Positions 1 through 8,354 of a stretch of 22,225 nt of DNA are shown one piece after another. The notes under the pieces were generated by a model that did not search any database, was not told the origin of the DNA, and saw only the letters and a program-made list of their open reading frames with translations. The DNA is taken from the NCBI GenBank assembly GCA_001579985.1, contig LRSR01007733.1, positions 1-22,225 on the forward strand, written 5' to 3'. Within the stretch, counting starts at the first letter, position 1, and each line of letters starts with the position of its first letter. Source of the stretch: Hypsibius dujardini (Eukaryota; Tardigrada; Eutardigrada; Parachela; Hypsibiidae). The translations under genes and the position numbers were made by a program.

Positions 1-156
1 GCGTGCGTCCAAGTAAGTTTTCCCTTCAAAACTTATTTTTTCCCCATTATTTTCTCTTAGATGAAACTTTGACTGCTTGCAAATTGAACATTAAAAAAAT
101 GAGGAATTTTTTTTTAGACGCGGATTTCGGGTTCGGATTGTGCGTTTATATGGAAT

Positions 157-280
157 ACACACGTGGCAGAAACCTTGCGCTGACCGAATTAAGCACTTTA
201 ACTCGACGGCCGTGTACAACAGCCATGCAACGAGTGTAATGGTTCAACTCGGTTAACGCAAGGTTTTTGCCACATGTGGG
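157..280. repeat. Imperfect ~120-nt inverted repeat (foldback)
   Basis: The arm at about 158-206 is the imperfect reverse complement of about 231-279. The outer part pairs cacacgtggca with tgccacatgtg, followed by a perfectly paired aaaccttgcg block. The inner part pairs tttaactcg with cgagtgtaa. By eye about 35 of 49 arm positions match, and several mismatches would be G-U pairs in RNA. No clear target-site duplication flanks it. It could be a small foldback transposon or an RNA hairpin. Confidence 0.7.
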
Positions 281-311
281 ATGAAAGACGTTTTTGCTCG
301 TGATGTGTTTC

Positions 312-423
312 AAAGGTTCAAGTGTTAGGTTGATTGATGGATTGATTGGATCGGCTTGTGTTGCATTTTGAAGGTTCAAATGTGTGGTTGATTGATGGAT
401 TGATTTATTGGATCGGCTCTCTT
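312..423. repeat. Two-copy ~58-nt direct repeat
   Basis: Two adjacent copies begin at about 313 and 371. Each has aaggttcaa, then ggttgattgatggattgatt, then ggatcggct. A third, partial copy of the ggttgattgatggatt core appears near 600. The second copy carries a few extra bases before ggatcggct. Confidence 0.75.
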
Positions 424-727
424 CTCGCAGATATTATTTAATCTCCAAATCATTTTCCTTGCTTTTAAGTTTCGACGCAGTTATTTGCAAGTGAATTAAA
501 GATTTCGAATCATTGCTGTAAATTTTATGTGATTTTGGGGGCATTTTTTTAGTGGTAATTGAAGTTTTTTGTTGAGGCGGCAATTTGAGTGATGAACGTT
601 CGGTTGATTGATGGATTCATTCCCTTTATTGTGTTGATCTTTCAGCCGGCAGAATGAACATTTGGGGAGAATGATAATGTCAAGATGTGTTTGATTGTAG
701 AAAGTGTGAATCTTCTGGGCGTCTGAA

Positions 728-2808
728 ATGGTACTAACACGGAACACAAAAAGTTCCTCTCGGAAGAAGCCCGAAAGGGAAGAGGAAGAAGAATCTCGCC
801 AGGAGGAATGTTCCTCTTCCCCCAAACCGGATGAGGAGAAGAATTCCCTGCGAGTTTTCGATCATCGGTACTGATAACCAATTGTCCATCTCATTTCGGT
901 TGGATTTGTTTGTTAATTGGCGTGAGAATGTTTACAGAATTCACAAGCCGCGAGATTCCCTGTTCAGTTCCAGCAGCGGATTTAAAGATTATCGCGGATT
1001 CCTCAACCTCGCCGTTATACTTTTGGTAAGGGGTTATTTTAGAAATTTATTTTAGAATTTTGTTTTTAGTTTTTTTGCCTTCTCAATTTGCTTCTATATT
1101 GCAGATTCTGTCAAACACGAGACTCTTGCTGGAGAATATAATAAAGTATTCCCCTTTTTACATACACACACACTCAGACACGGTTGACTTAAAGTCGTTA
1201 TGAATTGACCTTGAGGTTTTACTTGATGTAGATACGGAATTCTCGTGGACCCGATTCAGTGGTTGACAGTCATCCTCAAGGATCCCCATCGATGGCCCTG
1301 TCTCACCGTCTGTATGGCCTCCAACATTTTCGTGGTGATTGCACTTAAAATGGAACAGATGCTCTATCAGGTACGGCACACTCTTTCAACCGAAGCGACA
1401 TCTCTTCTCACTTTCTCCAGTGACTTTTCTTCCCGGTAGAGATCCATTCCGGAGAAGTTGGGTGTGGCCATTCTCATTCTCAATCTCTCCGCAGTCCTCA
1501 TCTTTCCCGCGGTGGCTGTTTGGTTCCTTCCCTCCTATCTGCGTAAGATACCATCGTGCATCAACTTGACCAGGCAGCCAGACAGTCAGGCAGCCACACA
1601 TTCAGGCAGTCAGTCACCCAAGAAGTTACATAAGCAGGCAGACAGACAGACACACAGACAGACAGACAGACACACAGACAGACACACAGACACACAGACA
1701 CTCAGACAGTCAGTCAGTCAGTCAGTCAGGCAGTCAGGCAGTCAGGCAGTCAGACAGTCAGACAGTCAGGCAGTCAGACATAGGGAGAAGTCAGTATACA
1801 GACATTTCTTCAAACGGTTTAAAAACAAGAAACATAAAAAAGTAAAGACAGACAATTGTTGAAGGTGCCGTTGTGGTGTTTTACAGTTGCGTCTTTTTGC
1901 ACAATGATACTGTATTCGGTGGTCTTCCTGAAGTTAGTGTCCTTCGTCATGGTGAACCGGTGGTATCGTCTTGAGGCAACTGGCAGAATCTCATCCTTGC
2001 ACTTTCAACACCCGGAGCGTCAGCGCACACATTACGATCACAATACCCACACAGGTAGGCAATATTTTGCTCTGTCGACTGCTCTGTACGTCATCATATT
2101 TAACAACTCCTGCACTTACAGCAATGTCTCTCTATCTCCTACTTGTCCATCTGTCTGTCTGTTTGTCTCCCTGCCTGTCCTTTTATCTGTCTGTTTGTCT
2201 GTCTGTCTGTATGTCTGTCTGTGTATTTGTCTGTCTGTGTCTGTCTGTCTATCTATCTGTCTATCTTTTTACCTATGTTTTTTGTACGTCTGTTTGTATG
2301 TCCTTGTCTGCCTGTCTTTTGCCTGAATGTTTGATATGTTTGGTTGAGTGTCCTTGTGTCCTCTTCAGTGAAGGAAGTTTCCAGCTCACCCCAGGTGTCC
2401 TATCCCGACAATCTGACACTTAAAAACATGTACTATTTCTACTTTGCACCTACTCTCTGCTACGAGCTTAACTACCCCCGAACACCAAAAATCAGGAAGA
2501 TGTTCCTGGCAAAACGCATCCTTGAAGTGGTAAAAGATGATTCATCTGCAATATTTCCTTGCAACATCTCTCAATTACAGCTTTTCCTTTTTAGCTTCTT
2601 TTAACACAAGTGGAGCTCGCTCTCGCTCAGCAATGGCTTCTTCCCATAATGCAAAACTCGGTCGAGCCTCTGAGAGACTCGGACTGGTCCAAGATCGTAG
2701 AACGACTCTTGAAACTCGCGGTAATTAGATTATGCCCTCTTAACTCTCCATCTCTCTTTATGCTTGTCTATTTCCCTGTTTGCCTGGCTGCTTTTCTTTG
2801 TGTCTGCG

Positions 2809-2842
<34 letters not shown>

Positions 2843-3429
2843 TGGTCTGTCTGTCTGTCTGTTTGTTTGTCTTTCTGTTTGTCTGTCTAAATGTTTGTCT
2901 GTCGGGCTGCTTAGCTACCTGCCTGAATTTTATTCCGTTTGTCTAAAGTTTAGCACGTACTTTCTGGTTTTGAAGGTGCGGATATGTGCACTTTTTCTTC
3001 TCCTTTTGTCATCCCTCATTTTGTTCTATTCCAGCTTCCGAATCACATCATGTGGATCATCGGCTTCTACCTCATCTTTCACTCTCTGATGAATGCCGTC
3101 GCGGAAGTTATGCGATTTGCTGATCGTGAATTCTATCGGCAGTGGTGGAATGCGGAAACGGTCAAGGACTTTTGGCGTGACTGGAACATGCCTGTCCATA
3201 GATGGGCAGTTCGGTAAGTTTCCTCCCATCACACCTTCTCCCCTGCTCTCATCATCACTTTCCACCTAATTCCAATCACAATCATCCATTATGTTACTGT
3301 TTTTTTTTAGTCACTTGTTTGTGCCTCTCGTCGATAACGGATTCAAAAAGTGGCAGGCAGCCTGTCTCGTCTTTCTGGTGTCTGCCTTCTTCCACGAGGT
3401 AACAAATCGAGAACTTGCTTCCATTAATC

Positions 3430-3474
<45 letters not shown>

Positions 3475-3785
3475 CAGACAGATTGAGAGAAGACCGCCTT
3501 AGAAGCAGAAGTGCAGTTGACTTTAACATGCCAGTTGTCTGAACAATTGTTGTTATTGTATAGTACATTGTGAGTGTTCCTCTCCGGATATTTCGCCTGT
3601 GGTCTTTCATGGGGATGTTGTCCCAAATCCCCATCGCCGCTTTTGTCTCCCGTTACCTGAAAGGTCCTTACGGCAACATGGCTGTCTGGATGTCTCTGAT
3701 CATCGGACAGCCATTGGCTATCCTCATGTACTTCCATGACTACTACGTGATGGCTCGTGGCCAACACTTCAAGTCTTTCGCTTGA
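728..3785 (+). CDS. DGAT1: Diacylglycerol O-acyltransferase 1 (DGAT1), complete, 11 exons
   Basis: This is the ER multi-pass MBOAT enzyme that joins diacylglycerol and acyl-CoA to make triacylglycerol. Exons: 728-867, 938-1025, 1105-1145, 1232-1370, 1440-1542, 1887-2054, 2369-2529, 2595-2720, 3035-3213, 3311-3398, 3564-3785. They total 1455 nt, giving 484 aa; human DGAT1 has 488. All ten introns are GT-AG and preserve the frame. The N-terminus is charged and acidic, as is usual. Family blocks in order: [10 protein letters not shown] (53-62), VDPIQW, YPDNLT (238-243), [13 protein letters not shown] (252-264), the MBOAT motif FYRQWWN (355-361), WNMPVHRW (372-379), SAFFHE with the presumed catalytic His410 at the exon 10/11 junction, and IIGQP near the end. 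The start at 728 is supported because exon 1 splices in frame directly onto the conserved block. Introns 5, 6, 8 and 10 hold CAGN/NCTG arrays. Identification is very secure; the exon 1/2 junction is the least certain. Confidence 0.96.
1570..1781 (+). repeat. CAGN tetranucleotide array in DGAT1 intron 5
   Basis: This period-4 array in the CAG orientation has a variable fourth base (CAGA, CAGG, CAGT, CAGC), with interspersed CACA steps near 1650-1700. The 3' part alternates CAGT with CAGG or CAGA, giving an 8-nt higher-order unit. It makes intron 5 344 nt long, while neighbouring repeat-free introns are 65-86 nt. Confidence 0.9.
2145..2330 (-). repeat. NCTG (TGTC) array in DGAT1 intron 6
   Basis: This period-4 TGTC/TGTT/TGTA array is the reverse-complement orientation of the intron 5 array. 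It degrades at both ends into TGCC- and TATC-type units. It fills most of intron 6 (2055-2368). Confidence 0.9.
2764..2945 (-). repeat. NCTG (TGTC) array in DGAT1 intron 8
   Basis: The core at about 2813-2865 is close to pure TGTC, with degenerate TGTT/TGCC units on both sides. It lies inside intron 8 (2721-3034) in the opposite orientation to the arrays of introns 5 and 10. Confidence 0.9.
3428..3482 (+). repeat. Pure CAGA array in DGAT1 intron 10
   Basis: About 11 consecutive CAGA units are followed by a short CACAGACAG end. This is the purest and shortest array of the set, suggesting recent expansion. It lies about 30 nt downstream of the exon 10 donor and about 80 nt before the exon 11 acceptor. 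Confidence 0.92.
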
Positions 3786-3970
3786 TTACTTCCATTAGCA
3801 GTTGCCTATCACGAGCTATTCTTTCCCTTTTGTCCTTCCTCTAATTCTCATCGCATTACTTTTAAGGGTGATTCATCATCATTATTGAATATGCTCATTT
3901 TGGGAGTTTTGACTTTTAAATTATATTGTTCGGTGGCGCCATTTGATCTTTTTCTTTTTGTTTTACCGAT

Positions 3971-3976
3971 AATAAA
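3971..3976 (+). terminator. DGAT1 poly(A) signal AATAAA
   Basis: This canonical AATAAA lies about 185 nt past the DGAT1 stop and is followed by T/G-rich sequence near 4000-4020. It is the first AATAAA after the stop. Confidence 0.7.
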
Positions 3977-4457
3977 TTAATTGTTGAAGGAACATTGTAG
4001 ACTTGGTGAGATTATTGTTGGAATGACTGCCGCGTGTCCATGGAACAAAACTAAAAGAACATTTGTGACTGCTGGCTCGCGCTTTTATTTAATCTCAATC
4101 CTTTCATCGCCTCTAGCCATGTAGAACAACAGTAGATCAGACCAACAGCGAGACTAACGGATTGACGAACCGACTCATTATCATGATGATGATGTCAAAG
4201 AGGCAGGTAGCTCACAAAGTTCAAGAGACAATACTATGTGGATACAGTATACCAGACATGCAGGCAGCCAGGCAGACATTCAGACAGTCGAAAACGCAGC
4301 CAGAGATCCTGCTGAACAGACCGATGGACAGATAAACAAGCAGGCATCCAGACTGACAGCAAGACAGTCACACAGACACACAAATACACAGACACACAGA
4401 CACACAAATACACAGACACACAGACACACAGACAGACAGATATATAGACAGACAGAT

Positions 4458-4490
<33 letters not shown>

Positions 4491-5148
4491 ATTAGATAGA
4501 CAGACACACAGACACACAGACACACAGACAGACACACAGACAGACATACTATGAGAGTAACGAAGTCATTTGAGAAGCGGTTAAGGTGGCTTTGTTTTGC
4601 GGTAACTTGTTAGGTTTATGTTGACAACAAAGTGGCAAAAGTGATGTGTCGGCTACTGAGTATTTGATAGGAGTCATCGTCAACAACTCCTCGTGTGCCA
4701 CACCGCCACACGTACTGCCTTTTTGTTACGACGAATGTGCCGGAGGGAGGCGTTATCCGGTGTTGAAACTGAAAAGGAAACAACACGCGGACCTAGTCTC
4801 CTCTCGACGTTGAGATCTTAAACTATTCGCAGCTTTATCGCACGATACACAAACACACACACACACAAGCTGAGCGAGGGTTGCCGTTGCGAATGTTCTC
4901 TCTCTCTGTCAGAGCCCGTAATCAGCTCGCGAGGTCGATTGGCCCATTTACTTGACGGTAGAGAATAGAAGAGCTGCTCTAGCGATAACAGTTTCAAGCA
5001 GCAAAACTCTAATACAACTTTGGTACTATGTACGCTGCTGTGGTAGTGAGGGCATCGGAATTACTTTCCCTTCTACCCTCATTGTGTCTCTTATGCTTTC
5101 TGGATCTTCCCAAACCCTCTGGTAGTTAGGAGGAATTGAGGCAGGGAG
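3977..5148. other. Intergenic region between DGAT1 and AMT
   Basis: No coding region is supported. It holds the CAGA array at 4259-4546, a short ATGATGATG run near 4180, a CA run at about 4853-4867 and a CT run near 4898. The AMT promoter and 5' UTR must lie in the right half, but I see no convincing TATA box. Confidence 0.6.
4259..4546 (+). repeat. Intergenic CAGA/CACA array
   Basis: This is the longest array of the family here. It begins with degenerate CAGG/CAGC units, passes through alternating CACA-GA and CACAAATA steps at 4370-4430, then near-pure CAGA at 4445-4490, and ends in CACAGA units. Open frames of about 85 aa on both strands are artefacts of the repeat (Cys/Leu/Ser/Val and Gln/Thr/Asp/Arg runs). 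Confidence 0.92.
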
Positions 5149-5970
5149 ATGAACAATAATCTCAGCGGGATGATGGCGACGTCAACGGTACTTCCGGTCA
5201 ATACCACGACCATGTCTGAAAGGGATATCATCAAGGGATTGCAGGAGAATGTCGACGCCATGTTTCTTATCTTTTGCGGGATGCTTATTTTCTGTAAGTA
5301 ATTTTGTTGGTAAAGCTTTTCAGCAGACAGGCAGCTGTTGACTGTGTCTGTAATCAACGAAAGTTGACAAGAAGCACAGGCAGACACGGGACAGTTATCG
5401 TTTCCACCGAGACAGACAGTCAATCAAGCGGACAGACAATTAAAGATTCTCATGGATTCAGACATTAACCTGCTGCTTTTGTCTTTGTCTATATCTGTTG
5501 CAGTCATGAAGGCAGGCTTCTCCTTCCTGGAAGCGGGAGCAGTAAGGAAGAAGAGCGTCGTCAATTCGCTCTTTCGCAATTTCATGGATCTTTGTGCGTA
5601 AACGTGACGCGGTTTCTCTGCTTGCAATTAATATATGTATACTCCGTTGATCATTGATTGTGCGAGTTTCCACTGCAGACATATGTGGCATGGCGTACTG
5701 GTTGTTTGGATTTGCCTTTGCCTACGGCAACTACAACGGAAATCCCTTTATTGGGCATGATCCTAATTACTTTGCCTTGGTGAGCATTGCGCCGGCTGGA
5801 TACGCCATGTGGTTCTTTCAGATGGTCTTTGGAGAGGCAGCGGCTACTATCGTGTCGGGATCAGTAGCAGAGAGAGCCAACTCTCTGGGATATGTTATGG
5901 CAAACTTTCTTATCGCAGGCACGTGACGGCTGACACGCAGAGGAACAGACAGGCAGGCAGACAGACAGGC

Positions 5971-6001
<31 letters not shown>

Positions 6002-7181
6002 GAGACAAACAGATAAACAGACAGATAGATAGACAGAGAGACAGACAGAGAGACAGACAGAGAGACAGAGAGATAGACAGACAGTGTTTGTGTTTTTGTG
6101 TTTGTGTGTGTCTTAAGTGTTTGTTTCTGTTGCAGGTTTTGTCTATCCAGTCGTAACTCACTGGGTCTGGTCAACAGACGGATGGCTTTTTCTCGGGGAC
6201 GGAACCAACGCCTTCACTGATTTTGCCGGAAGTGGGTGTGTTCACGTCGTCGGTGGAAGCTGTGCCTTAATCGCCACTGTGATCGTTGGCCCACGACAAG
6301 GGCGTTTCGACCACAACGGATCTGTGAACGAAATGAAGGGCCACAACCTACCCTTCACAGCTTTGGGAGCTCTGATTTTATTTTTCGGATTCTTCGCCTT
6401 CAACGGAGGATCTCAAAAGAGCATCTCTCAGCCTGGGGATGGAGTAATTGTGGCCAAGGCAGTGGTCAACACCATGATTGCGGCATCTTTCGGTGGAGGT
6501 TCGCTGACGTTTATTGTCCGGTGCACGGAGAAACGATGGAGTTTGTTGCAAGGCTTGAATGGAGCACTTGCAAGCATGGTAGGGGAAATTGACAGACACA
6601 CACTCATAGACAGTTGCACACTTTCTTACGTAGAAAATTCAGTAGGTAGTTCACGAACCAGCTGGACAGGCATTCAGACAAACAAACAGTAAGTTAAAGA
6701 GCATCTTGAACAAAAAGTTCGGAAGAGAAGGAACCTAGTCAGATAAGGAGTATTCGGAAGCTCAGTTATCCAGACATTCATTCAATTCGTCAAACGTATA
6801 GACAAACAAACAGATAGCTGTCAGATATATGAAATATAGGGTTAGTCAACGATTCAGTCACGCCCATGTACAGGCAAGTAAACAGATATTTTGTTATGCT
6901 TAATATTTTGTGCTTTTACAGGTTGCAATCTGCGCAGGATGTGCGACTATGCATCCATTAGGAGCATGTCTCACAGGCATCATTGCTGGCTTGGTTTATT
7001 ATGGTTACAGCAAAGTAACGCCACGATTAATGATTGACGATCCCGTGGACGCCATTGCACTGCATTTGGGCGGAGGTTCCTGGGGGCTCATTGCCTGTGC
7101 GCTCTTCTCAGACACTGGCGTGCTTCTCAACTGGAACCAGGCCTCCTTCATGGTATATTTCGCTACTTATCCTGACTCGGA

Positions 7182-7212
<31 letters not shown>

Positions 7213-7255
7213 TTGTCTGTTTGTCTGTTTATCTGTTTGTCTGTTTATCTGTCTA

Positions 7256-7308
<53 letters not shown>

Positions 7309-7626
7309 TCCAGTAGCACTCCGGCAGTTTAATTTCTATTCTATATAACTGCTGAGGCTATTGCTCCATTTCAGGGTCTTGCCTGGCAGTTTATCGGACT
7401 AGGAACAATCTGCGCGTGGTGCATGAGCCTGACGGCGGCCATCTTTGGGTCCTTGAAGGTCTTCGGGATGGTCGGAATCGACGCGGAAGCGGAGAGTTTC
7501 GGGCAGGACCGCCACGTTCACGGCGAACCCGGTTACGGTGACGACGACACTGCCTTGCTGATGGGCCGTGAACGGTCCGACAGCTCCGCCGACGCGGAGT
7601 CTTTAGAAAACGAAAAGTGGTACTGA
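5149..7626 (+). CDS. AMT: Ammonium transporter, AMT family, complete, 6 exons
   Basis: This is a polytopic channel-like transporter that moves ammonium across a membrane. Exons: 5149-5293, 5504-5593, 5679-5918, 6136-6578, 6922-7152, 7375-7626. They total 1401 nt, giving 466 aa, a normal AMT length. Family features: KAGFSFLEAGAVR (51-63), the signature beginning DFAGSGCVH at 187 and ending GPR, the pore His pair at H195 and H354, FFAFNGGS before the mid-protein loop, and DDPVDAIALH (345-354). The tail has a GMVGIDAE...HVHGEPGY segment matching the conserved AMT C-terminal regulatory region, followed by an acidic Ser-rich end. This is the AMT rather than the Rh branch, judged from the signature. 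Intron 3 appears to use a GC donor. Introns 1, 3, 4 and 5 carry CAGA- or TGTC-type repeat sequence. There is no AATAAA soon after the stop; a TATAAA at 7634 is a weak candidate. Confidence 0.96.
5321..5441 (+). repeat. Degenerate CAGA-type repeat in AMT intron 1
   Basis: Scattered CAGACAGG, GGCAGACA and GACAGACAG units are separated by unique sequence. It looks like a decayed member of the same array family. Confidence 0.6.
5919..6135 (+). other. Probable GC-AG intron (AMT intron 3)
   Basis: Only joining 5918 to 6136 keeps the AMT frame, restoring LIAGFVYPV across the junction. The intron would then start GCACGTG and end GTTGCAG. The nearest GT, at 5923, would break the frame with every nearby acceptor I tried. 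CAG before the GC is the usual exon end for GC donors. Confidence 0.75.
5941..6084 (+). repeat. CAGA/CAGG array in AMT intron 3
   Basis: The array opens with CAGG and CAGA units, becomes pure CAGA near 5975-6000, and ends in GAGACAGA units. It is separated from the acceptor at 6135 by about 50 nt of T/G-rich sequence. Confidence 0.9.
6587..6890 (+). repeat. Decayed CAGA-type repeat in AMT intron 4
   Basis: GACAGACACACAC, GACAGGCATTCAGACAAACAAACAG and similar fragments are scattered over the 343-nt intron 4. They resemble a mutated version of the intact arrays nearby. Confidence 0.5.
7182..7310 (-). repeat. TGTC array in AMT intron 5
   Basis: A TGTC/TGTT array in reverse orientation to the intron 3 array, with a pure TGTC block at the 3' end. 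It starts about 30 nt after the exon 5 donor. It is the last array of this family in the window. Confidence 0.92.
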
Positions 7627-7986
7627 CTCATCATATAAAAACCCATCAAAAACGTCCACCATTCTTCCAAATAATTGCTCGTTTTTTTGGTGTGACTCTC
7701 TTTTGAAGTTTGATTATTTCTCTAGTCTTTTCGTTGATTTTTCGCACACATTCCGTTTGCTCACGTCAATTTGCTCCTGGGGGCTGAAACAGTCAGCTCA
7801 GCACAGTCGGATGAGTAACAGACACTCTGTCTATTAATCGTCAAACCTGTTTATCACTTCCAACGCGTGTGTGTGCTTCATTCACAACGTGAAGACCACG
7901 TTGAAGGCAGTGCAGAAAAAGAGCAATTCAGTGATACACACATCGGCTGGGTCTTGCTTCTGAGGAGTCTAAAAGGCTTAGTTAAA

Positions 7987-8040
7987 ATGGCTCGATTATT
8001 GTTTCTTTTGGAAGTGGTCCTCGTCCACGTTTTGATTTGA
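7987..8040 (+). CDS. Possible 17-aa hydrophobic uORF
   Basis: ATG at 7987 opens a short, strongly hydrophobic frame (MARLLFLLEVVLVHVLI) ending in TGA at 8038-8040. The stop overlaps the next ATG as TGATG, so termination could feed re-initiation. No family is recognised and the ORF is very short, so expression is uncertain. Confidence 0.25.
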   Translation: MARLLFLLEVVLVHVLI

Positions 8041-8240
8041 TGAAATACTTGCTTTATATCCGGATTGATTTTGATTGGAATGGGTTACAAATATACTCTT
8101 CTGACACCTCCCCGGAGAGATCGTTTGAGGGATTTATGGCAACGTTATGGGACGTGCAAAACGTTGAGTATCTTCCTCCTGACCAAGTTGCTTTGGACGC
8201 TTCTTCTCTTCACCATTTATTATTACCTACCTCATTCTAG
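8040..8240 (+). CDS. Alternative 66-aa ORF overlapping the membrane ORF
   Basis: This frame starts at the ATG that overlaps the stop of the short ORF before it and ends at TAG 8238-8240. It overlaps the 89-aa ORF that begins at 8080 in another frame. The product is acidic with no transmembrane segment and no family I recognise. I rate it below the 8080 frame because that frame has a clean membrane-protein layout and ends at a poly(A) signal. Confidence 0.2.
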   Translation: MKYLLYIRIDFDWNGLQIYSSDTSPERSFEGFMATLWDVQNVEYLPPDQVALDASSLHHLLLPTSF

Positions 8241-8349
8241 ATCGGAAGTTAATATCACTTCTTCAGCAAATTCATCCTTGGAAAAAGCGGTTTTACCTCC
8301 AGCGAACCCTGGACGTGTGCCTTTGCCGAATAATCTGGCGATTGATTGA
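8080..8349 (+). CDS. Hypothetical 89-aa single-span membrane protein
   Basis: ATG at 8080 to TGA at 8347-8349. The predicted protein has a basic N-terminal part (PPRRDRLRDLWQR at 10-22), one hydrophobic segment at about 28-50 and a short polar C-terminal tail with two N-glycosylation sequons (NIT, NSS). By the positive-inside rule this suggests an N-in, C-out small membrane protein. The stop overlaps an AATAAA, giving a compact 3' end. It lies about 450 nt downstream of AMT on the same strand. I recognise no family. It might instead be the 3' exon of a longer gene, although no acceptor obviously demands this. Confidence 0.45.
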   Translation: MGYKYTLLTPPRRDRLRDLWQRYGTCKTLSIFLLTKLLWTLLLFTIYYYLPHSRSEVNITSSANSSLEKAVLPPANPGRVPLPNNLAID

Positions 8350-8354
8350 ATAAA
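8349..8354 (+). terminator. Poly(A) signal AATAAA overlapping a stop codon
   Basis: The sequence reads TGAATAAA: the A of the TGA stop (8347-8349) is the first base of AATAAA. This supports a very short 3' UTR for the small membrane ORF. Confidence 0.5.

Larger units (their letters stand above)
1..727. other. 5' flank of DGAT1; no supported gene
   Basis: I see no convincing coding region here; short open frames overlap the foldback on both strands. A GT donor at 13 and a pyrimidine-rich ttag acceptor ending at 60 could mark a 48-nt intron near the 3' end of an upstream gene, with a TGA at 70-72 and an ATTAAA near 89, but the coding exon lies outside the window. A pyrimidine-rich ctttcag near 638-644 could be the acceptor of a DGAT1 5'-UTR intron. 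Short upstream ATGs (for example at 654) lie between it and the DGAT1 start. Confidence 0.4.

Noticed and set aside
241-400. GGTTCAA-type tRNA B-box matches
   Set aside because: No A-box or cloverleaf could be built around them; they are part of the direct repeat and foldback.
1458-1862. 134-aa frame rich in Gln, Ser, Asp and Arg
   Set aside because: It starts in real DGAT1 exon 5 but runs into the CAGN intron array; the low-complexity part is repeat translation.
1856-2423. Cys/Leu/Ser/Val-rich frames of ~150 aa
   Set aside because: They mix DGAT1 exon 6 with the TGTC array of intron 6. The LSVCLSVC pattern is a direct translation of the repeat.
3294-3767. 157-aa minus-strand frame over DGAT1 exons 10-11
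   Set aside because: It is antisense to strongly conserved DGAT1 exons and includes repeat translation.
4234-4537. Opposed ~85-aa frames on both strands
   Set aside because: Both are translations of the intergenic CAGA array; a period-4 repeat with few stops stays open by chance.
5923-5924. Standard GT donor for AMT intron 3
   Set aside because: Using it shifts the frame and destroys the conserved AGFVYPV junction with all nearby acceptors tried.
5818-6174. Minus-strand 118-aa frame over AMT
   Set aside because: Antisense of AMT exon 3 and the intron 3 array.
1570-7310. CRISPR-like or other spaced repeat array
   Set aside because: The units are 4-nt tandem repeats with no regular spacers, and the setting is eukaryotic introns.
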